Source: CAUYUA01 sp963575675
Lineage (GTDB): Bacteria; Pseudomonadota; Alphaproteobacteria; Azospirillales; Azospirillaceae
Reading direction: 5' to 3'
NCBI GenBank assembly: GCA_963575675.1
Contig: CAUYUA010000226.1
Span: 1 to 29,638 of the forward strand
Length of the DNA: 29,638 nucleotides
This document shows positions 28,301 through 29,638 of this stretch, one piece after another (positions within the stretch are counted from its first letter, which is position 1; every line of letters begins with the position of its first letter). The notes beneath the pieces are model-generated. The model searched no databases, was not told where the DNA came from, and worked only from the letters and a program-made list of their open reading frames with translations. The translations under genes and the position numbers were made by a program.

Positions 28301-29638
28301 GCGACAGCGTTCACAACAACACTGTCGTCAGCCGAATCTTTTTTGCCTCTTTAAACACAATCACCGAAGACGACACGGACAACACAGGACAGACCATCGC
28401 CTCATTCCTGTGGTCAAACGACGCCGACGCCAACGCCGCGCGCGGAATCGCCCTGATCGGAACAGATTCCGCCAATGGAACATGGCAATACTCCACCGAC
28501 GACGGCGCAAATTGGAAAAACGTCGGAACCGTCCATGAAACCGACGCTCTTCTGTTAAGCGCCTCCGACCGCGTCCGCTTTGTCCCCAACGGCCAAACCG
28601 GCGCAACGCCCAGCCTATCCTTCCGCGCCTGGGATCAGACTTCGGGAGCCTCGGAAACCCGCGCCGACGCCACAACTCACGGCGGAACCACCGCCTTCTC
28701 CGATGGCGTTTCAACCTCAACCCTCACCGTCACAGACGTCGACGACGCCCCAGTTCTCACCCTCCGCGCGCCGATTTTGCTTAGCCTGACCCAAGACTCC
28801 TTGGAAAACACCGGGCAAACGATCTCGTCGCTCCTGCAAACCGCAATGACCGACAACGACCCCGGAACACAAACCGGGCTCGCTCTGACCGGAACCAACA
28901 TCAGCGCCGGAACCGGAACCTGGCAATATTCGCTCAACAACGGCGCAACCTGGACCGACGTCGGCGACATCTCCGACGACAACGCGCTGCTGTTGCGCAA
29001 TGCAGACCGCATCCGCTTCCAACCCGACAACCAACACGGAGGAACCGCAACCCTCACCTTCCGCGCCTGGGATCGCAACAGCGGAGACGCCGGAACTTAC
29101 GCCAACGCCTCCGACAACGGCGGAATCACCGCTTTCTCCACCACCGCAGACACGGCCTCTTTGACCGTCAACGACGCCCCCTACATCACCAACACAGCGC
29201 CGACCCTCACCGGAATCACCGAAGACGACGTCTCCAACAGCGGCCAAACCATAGGCTCATTCCTCAACGGAACCATCTCCGATCCCAACAACGAAGCCGC
29301 CTCCGGCGTCGCAATCACCGGGATCGTCTCCGGAAACGGAACCTGGGAGTATTCTCTCGACAGCGGATCAACCTGGACCACACTCAACTCAGTCAGCGAT
29401 TCCAACGCCGTCCTGCTGCGAGACACTGACAAAGTCCGATTTATTCCCAACAGCATCGGAGGCGAAATCGTATCCCTCAGTTATCACGCATGGGATCAAA
29501 CCACAGGAACCGCAGGAAACAACGTCGATCTCACCGTCTCCAGCGCCTCTGGAGGAACAACCGCTTTCTCCTCCAACGTCGCAACCGCCACACTCGCCGT
29601 CACCGAGCTTAACGACGCTCCGGTTCTCGCCAACGACG
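13381..29638 (+). CDS. Giant LEPR-XLL/DUF4347 repeat protein, adhesin-like (3' end outside window)
   Basis: One frame stays open for 5,419 codons to the window end. Near the start, REPLLLALEPRMMFDAA (about residues 19-35) is a LEPR-XLL-type element, found at the N-terminus of very large bacterial repeat proteins. A Ser/Asn/Ala/Glu-rich linker runs to about 390. DUF4347 follows at 397-550, with His453 (LTHGADG) and Cys496 (LLYGCNVA). After it come 25 cadherin/Ig-like units of about 145 residues (WQYS, ALLLRDTD, RFVPNG, YRAWDQ, NDAP) and three blocks of seven 56-residue units. There is no membrane segment, few Cys, and an Asp/Asn/Thr-rich composition, typical of exported adhesins. The ATG at 13381 puts LEPR in its usual place; an in-frame ATG at 13294 is possible. 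Secretion by a type I system is likely from family knowledge, but its signals and genes are not in view. Confidence 0.93.
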   Translation, partial: MTRANAANKSPSSPARIREPLLLALEPRMMFDAALTAYDPNRTTNQDAASHSPTTDGAHALWLGEPGTTDRPTTHDLFQSLVNATQRTAAPAISRASTLPAVSRASALNEVFQANQRHAAERENQRQADESSRDNSTSGSTSGSRRLTASSALIAESTLNRQNDALSVGGLDGLDGSVNGERPNAETATLSGDRHELSQVASALEGHHDLDSNHVISRVENDATLETTSQSTQERAQEQTTLNQSATLRGDARFGCSTGAGLTNGSLLDALADAVAPTHPPTNAAESNTAESNAEESNAEERAAYGPMGVALSANTRNVVPNNASDNAEPSSEERIFADSPLETTHASVRINNDNFLNGSPDSHNDLYYHNDLAPDALILAPHNSNASTIIDDGVQKTLVVIDPRLKDVDTLISGLPPSTDIFMLDPNRDGLIQLSERLTGKSGYDAIYVLTHGADGEIQLGATLLDTATLNARQTELATIGQALTSNGDLLLYGCNVAQDAQGRTFIDTLARLTHADVAASRDVTGSSAQGGNWMLEYATGAVTASALLSPETEQAYTELLNNVAPTLSTSPLTLTSITEDNTSNSGQQISSLLTNASDNNGDTLGVAITGFSVSDSNNTGTWQYSIDGSTNWTNISSITSEYYSLLLDGSDWIRFLPDGHNGTTASVTFRAWDKSDGYAVGNYSNASANGGLTAYSGDEATASITVSNVNDAPTITAAYPNLPSISEDDSGSEARAVSSLLNEFNDVDYNTSQGIAITEAFGDDAGTWQYSTDGSNWANIGTVSNTSALLLASTSYVRFVTNGNNGSDAPSLNYRAWDQSSGTAGQRVNPTSHSTNESTTSAFSQISDTLSLTVADVNDAPVLTPAAPNLPQISEDDINNIGVTISSLLGTTVSDVDANSPSPGVAITGFSGDVGNWEYSTNNGNDWSQLPTASSSNALLLRDIDLIRFNPHGALGGTASITYCGWDQSSGSYGATADISQSTAFSSATDTASLTISDVNDAPILSSVNPNLGQISEDDTTNTGQVIGDILGETVTDVDGASFGVAVTNMVSNNGNWEYSTDDGASWSTVGAVSDSSALLLRSIDRIRFAPDGQSGGDVSFTYRAWDQSSGDAGSKVNATPQDQTSAFSSATDTATLTSTDINDAPIVTPIAPIMASITEDDVNNAGQDIASLIGSSITDLDANSLRGIAVIGIDSTNGLWEYSLDGGSSWNVISNAVADNNALLLSTDNMLRFIPNALNGATPTLTYRGWDQTDNQSIGNYANVSTHGGTFAYSDATDTLSLTVSDVNDAPVLSSTNGGGVTLTTITEDDINNAGYSVSSILGYSISDADAGALTGIALTNATPGNGMWQYSLDDGASWTTSSPSISDSHALLLRSTDKIRFVPNGAAGTSASIAYRAWDQSSGTQGTYADASTCGDATAFSINSDAANLTVTDLNDAPNIIPHKDGVEFLVNTTTENSQVGSSLTTLRNGGFVVTWIDYDYPNESYNTLNSAVRGQIFDATGTKVGNEFIINTSTTNYQSQPSIAALENGGFVVAWSNNNQSNDGGNTNYIDVHGQIFDETGNKIGNEFLANTSTTQDQSYPSIAAIGNNRFVVVWTSDFNNASDIRGQIFDETGSKIGNELPINTTTTNRQWKASAASFGDGGFVVTWSDSSQSEDDNSGDAMRGQIFDASGDKIGDEFLINTTTTNNQNNSNHRSVAALGNGGFVVTWSDGSQSEEDNTNLNVRGQIFDATGNKAGEEFIINTSTVSNHFAPSVTAFGNSEFIVTWTDNLDVHGQIFDATGARIEGEFLVNTTTENNQWFPSVSSLGNNRFAVTWSDNSQTGGDTFDSAIRGQIFTLDTVLSAITEEDTSNNGQTVGSFLGSSDFDASPLTGIAVTGFTSTNGVWEYSLDAGNSWSVIGSVSSTNALLLTDTNMVRFIPDAHNGGTQTLTYRAWDQTTGTSGDYADASTYGGATAFSNAEDTASLTVENINDAPVLTPADGGVALPPLTENDVNTPGYSVSSILGSSASDVDASTQLGIALTGFDSGNGAWQYSLDDGASWTAVDSDVSDTHALLLRSTDKIRFVPNGAAGTSASIAYRAWDQSSGTQGTYADASTNGDAAAFSINSDSANLAVADLNDAPRFIIPHDVVPHRDGAEFLINAVTASAQYDPSVTSLGNGGFVVTWTDDSQTGNDDYGSAVRGQVFDATGAPVGEEFLVNTTTTGYQSSPSVATLGSDGGFVVSWTDNNQSGDGNLDVRGQIFDATGAKIGEEFLINTTITGDQNNPSIAALGNGGFVVTWSDASQSGDDNDGSAARGQLFDATGAKIGTEFLVNTTVTSSQTDPSVAALGNGGFVVTWSDASQSRGDTDDWAVRGQVFDATGAKLGEEFLVNTITTSHQRNISVSAFKDGGFVATWQDNSQSGNDSSGLAVRGQVFDAAGNKLGEEFLVNTTTANYQYDPSVTTIGNDGFVITWTDWSQTGDDVSGSTVRGQIFDATGSKLGNEFVVNTITRNSQWRPSVASLGNDRFVVTWNDESQSDDDPSSYAVRGQIFKLSPVLTTITEEETSNEGQTVASFLDGYFADADGEALQGVAITGFTSPNGVWEYSLDNGAAWNAIGTVSTSNALLLSDANMVRFIPEALNGGTQTLTYRAWDRTSGTSGDYADITTTDVPTADGTAAFSTNALTASLTVEDINHAPSLTGNSPFLPDMLNYNPNLSGETIASFLGETFSDADVGTPKGIAVTGLIADNGAWQYSVDGGNTWKDVFNGTNLSDSNALLLRDTDTLRFIPAGDTTHPHGSPPGFGKITYRAWDRFTGEAGAYADASINGDANAFSVETGMANLRVNSAPILTASAPDLASISEDATAENENGQTIASFAAAAISDDSANAVKGVAITGFNTENGVWQYSLDNGAAWSNINAVSGSAALLLRDTDRVRFIPNGQGGGASLTYQAWDRTSGVVGTYADTTNSGGANAFSFASDTAHLTITSVNDAPTITPAAPTLSTITENATFNAGQSISSILGNAVSDNDSGAVQGMAIFAATTESTTEAGAGAEAGNANSGWQYSTDDGATWSAIGTVNNAHALLLRGADKVRFIPDGQNGGQARLSYYAWDQTSGSAGVYADATQRGETTAFSTQSDDATLTITDVNDAPNLPDGGLRNFRFSMNDANSAGFAVADLTSGRSMDVDHNAQQGVAISDLSQTSNGAWEYSTDNGSSWNAVGSVGNNAALLLTANAANRLRFVPNAGWTGSATLTYRAWDQTSGTAGETTSIDTTSATSNNGAFSGSTNVAQIIINDAPSLTPAHPTLTAESDMAGERGQTVASILGSSISDVNSNDPTGIAIVGKFAENGNWQYSIDGGSTWSAVETVDDGNALLLRDTDLLRFISSENNGDNVSLTYRAWDRATGGVGDYANATTNGGQTAFSLTTDTLSLTINDANEAPILSAVHPTLDQITVDDTSNSGQSIADLINGAVSDVDNAAVRGVAITSLNAGNGAWQYSIDNGSTWTAIGTVNDSNALLLRDFDKIRFIPNGADVTTASVSYHAWDRSGSERVGSYADASTTGGTSPFSSIADTANLTVVVANAAPVLTTAAPTLTAITTHDFNNSGQTVASFLGTSVSDANPNAVEGVAVTGADAGNGLWQYSLNNGASWSNLGNVSDSSALLLRDADLVRFVPQGDGNDAPALTYRAWDRSAGSGAPGHMVDASNNGGASAFSATSDSATLIVNDAPVLTASSPTLTTITTIDADNNGQTINSFLRTGRELRPGTMINIQSVNDLNSNAQFGVAITGLDAGNGAWEYSLNNGSSWNAVGNVEETSALLLRETDKIRFVPSGGSPDGASLTYRAWDQTQGVAGTKADASTNGGATPFSSDADTASLTITAPNNAPTLSAIAPSLTSITEDATNNNGQTVASFLGTSVSDNDSNAQQGIAVTGLSAENGQWQYSTDDGTTWNNFAATPSDAAAFLLRAADKVRFIPDGRNDASPALTYRAWDQTKGNFGSIADASNNGGASAFSSETDTAALTVAAVNDAPTITPHNELILTTIDRTDVNNPGQTISSFSTSNDVDTGALQGVAITSAPALNGIWQYSTDDGATWIDIETVSDSHALLLRSSDSIRFQPNDDSVNNTQRLTFRAWDQSAGTTGTYADASNNGGTTAFSTESDVAFLTTTSDHDNSAPTLTSAGPLLNPINEDAINNLGQTVASFADATISDANAGAASGVAITGLSPGNGTWQYSIDGGATWADIGAVSDADALLLRDSDSVRFVPNGGTGTNADLTYRAWDQLSGLAGARADASTNGGTTSFSDTTLTATLVVADVADSPVLTPVAPVFGQISSSDTSSSGRLISDLIAGSVTDADPDALQGIIITNATTPDAGGTWEYSTDNGANWSALENVSSSNALPLTADNRLRFVPIAGGGGEASLTYRAWDQSAIGTNDADPALQSAISFGSDTTRLIINDAPTLADAAPTLATISEDALSNTGQTVSSFLGSSVSDADANALQGIAITETAIDARGVWQFSTDGGTSWRPMGAVSNADALLLRDTDMVRFAPDGSNGGTASLTYRAWDQTIGIAGTKADASNNSAAAFSSTTDTATLTITDANDAPSITERDSGELLVNTPTSNDRFDAAFNIGSHSGTSVATLGNGNFVVTWQDSSETGEDTEASSVRGQMFNANGIRIGNEFLINTNTSGSQITPSVAALNNDGFIVVWSDLNRSEVRGQLFDSSSARVGTEFLVNTQPNADLWLPSVASLNNGGFVVTWQGENNDDASGNAVQGQIFDATGAKVGTEFLVNTTTLSNQERPSVTGLSNGGFVVTWNDSSQTGEDTDGLAVRGQIYNATGAKIGTEFLVNTSTTSDQNAPSVASLSNGGFVVTWEHSNSLSSSDIRGQIFNASGAKVGTEFLVNTSTTSDQNTPSIASLSNGGFVVTWEHSNSLSSSDIRGQIFNASGAKVGTEFSVNTTTEGEHSEPSVIGFSNGNFAVSWIDNPGDSVHNNTVVSRIFFASLNTITEDDTDNTGQTIASFLWSNDADANAARGIALIGTDSANGTWQYSTDDGANWKNVGTVHETDALLLSASDRVRFVPNGQTGATPSLSFRAWDQTSGASETRADATTHGGTTAFSDGVSTSTLTVTDVDDAPVLTLRAPILLSLTQDSLENTGQTISSLLQTAMTDNDPGTQTGLALTGTNISAGTGTWQYSLNNGATWTDVGDISDDNALLLRNADRIRFQPDNQHGGTATLTFRAWDRNSGDAGTYANASDNGGITAFSTTADTASLTVNDAPYITNTAPTLTGITEDDVSNSGQTIGSFLNGTISDPNNEAASGVAITGIVSGNGTWEYSLDSGSTWTTLNSVSDSNAVLLRDTDKVRFIPNSIGGEIVSLSYHAWDQTTGTAGNNVDLTVSSASGGTTAFSSNVATATLAVTELNDAPVLAND
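15073..17706 (+). repeat. Cadherin/Ig-like units R1-R6 of the giant protein
   Basis: Six units of about 146 residues. Each has, in order, an ITEDD-like opening with NxGQxxSSLLG, an SDxDA turn, GIAITGF, W(Q/E)YS, ALLL, RFxPNG, YRAWDQSSG, AFSxxxDTASLTV and a closing NDAP. The NDAP linker resembles the calcium-coordinating DxNDNxP of cadherins. R6 is almost identical to R8 from the ALLLRSTDK motif to its end. Cys residues, otherwise rare, occur in R3 (YCGWDQ) and R6. Confidence 0.85.
17725..18909 (+). repeat. Propeller block A: seven 56-residue units
   Basis: Seven consecutive units follow the pattern EFxxNTxTxxxQ, then PSVAALGNGGFVVTW, then a variable acidic loop, then VRGQIFDATGxKxG. Each could form one four-stranded blade, so seven would close a beta-propeller. 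The sixth unit has a shortened loop (TWTDNLDVHGQIF), and the last ends in RGQIF without the trailing DATG. The block begins after DGVEFLVN and leads into R7. Confidence 0.8.
18910..19761 (+). repeat. Cadherin/Ig-like units R7-R8 of the giant protein
   Basis: Two units lie between propeller blocks A and B. R7 opens with ITEEDTSNNGQTVGSFL and resembles R9, which follows block B. R8 resembles R6, which precedes block A, with long stretches of identical DNA near 17531-17630 and 19586-19685. This pairing is the evidence for a super-module duplication. Confidence 0.85.
19798..21000 (+). repeat. Propeller block B: seven 57-residue units
   Basis: Seven units have the same EFLVNT, FVVTW and RGQIFDATG landmarks as block A and are more regular in length. 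The block starts with DGAEFLIN, matching DGVEFLVN at the start of block A, and ends with RGQIFKL just as block A ends with RGQIFTL. Both are followed by an ITEE unit. Confidence 0.8.
21001..27153 (+). repeat. Cadherin/Ig-like units R9-R22 of the giant protein
   Basis: Fourteen units average 146 residues, the longest run in the protein. Several are variant. R10 ends RVNSAP instead of NDAP. R12 has a Glu/Ala/Gly-rich insert before its WQYS. R13 lacks the acidic opening. R17 has an extra segment of about 15 residues (GRELRPGTMIN) in its first third. R14, R16, R21 and R24 have shortened linkers. All keep the Trp-Tyr-Ser strand and the RAWD-type strand, so the fold is probably intact throughout. 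Confidence 0.85.
27169..28350 (+). repeat. Propeller block C: seven units, two nearly identical
   Basis: Seven units share the landmarks of blocks A and B but are more diverged: unit 1 opens GELLVNT and carries a longer first segment, and unit 7 ends SRIFFAS instead of RGQIF. Units 5 and 6 are nearly identical at DNA level with a 162-base period (54 residues), indicating a recent internal duplication or conversion. The total is again seven. Confidence 0.8.
28351..29622 (+). repeat. Cadherin/Ig-like units R23-R25 of the giant protein
   Basis: Three complete units follow block C. R25 closes with LNDAPVL just before the window ends, so the array probably continues. R23 follows the propeller with an ITEDDTDNTGQTIASFL opening, as R7 and R9 do after theirs, but it is otherwise not specially similar to them. 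Confidence 0.85.

Noticed and set aside
15073..29622. RTX nonapeptide or VCBS repeats in the giant protein
   Set aside because: No GGxGxDxUx nonapeptides are visible. The units are cadherin/Ig-like and propeller-like. RTX repeats, if any, would be beyond the window end.

Overview
The window looks like a chromosomal segment of a Gram-negative alphaproteobacterium. Support comes from the lipid A gene lpxD, a two-PDZ HtrA protease, a purE-purK pair overlapping by ATGA with a DUF465 gene just upstream, an NnrU-family membrane protein and a chemoreceptor with a C-terminal PilZ-like domain. The genus cannot be named from the sequence.

Layout. 1-547: no gene; purine-rich low-complexity DNA and one copy of a dispersed palindromic repeat. 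548-5880: minus-strand genes, read from high to low coordinates: lpxD, a small acyl carrier protein, a beta-ketoacyl-ACP synthase, an HtrA/Do protease and, after an 85-bp gap, a TIGR04222-type membrane protein with a Gly/Cys-rich tail. 5881-6264: AT-rich divergent promoter region. 6265-6672 (+): a bacteriohemerythrin. 6673-7041: intergenic DNA packed with copies of the dispersed repeat. 7042-9885 (-): a MarR-like regulator, purK, purE and a DUF465 protein, with palindromes in the purE leader. 9956-12636 (-): a chemoreceptor and an NnrU-like protein, nearly abutting. 12637-13380: a divergent non-coding region holding two interleaved inverted repeats that could form a pseudoknot. 13381 to the end (+): one uninterrupted reading frame of at least 5,419 codons that runs off the window.

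The giant gene is the main item of interest. Its product begins with a LEPR-XLL-type signal (LEPRMMFDAA), then a low-complexity linker, then a DUF4347 domain. After that come 25 cadherin/Ig-like units of about 145 residues, most ending in a NDAP-type linker. Three blocks of shorter repeats interrupt them. Each block contains exactly seven units of about 56 residues, which suggests three seven-bladed beta-propellers set in a long beta-sandwich stalk: R1-6, propeller A, R7-8, propeller B, R9-22, propeller C, R23-25. Propellers A and B with their flanking units look like a tandem duplication of a roughly 2.1-kb super-module. The family context suggests a very large secreted or surface-attached adhesin-like protein. 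Its C-terminus and any secretion genes lie outside the window.

The other genes are mostly housekeeping or cell-envelope functions. The lpxD-ACP-ketosynthase group suggests a dedicated acyl supply for lipid A or a related glycolipid. The chemoreceptor, NnrU protein and hemerythrin fit a motile cell that senses redox or oxygen.
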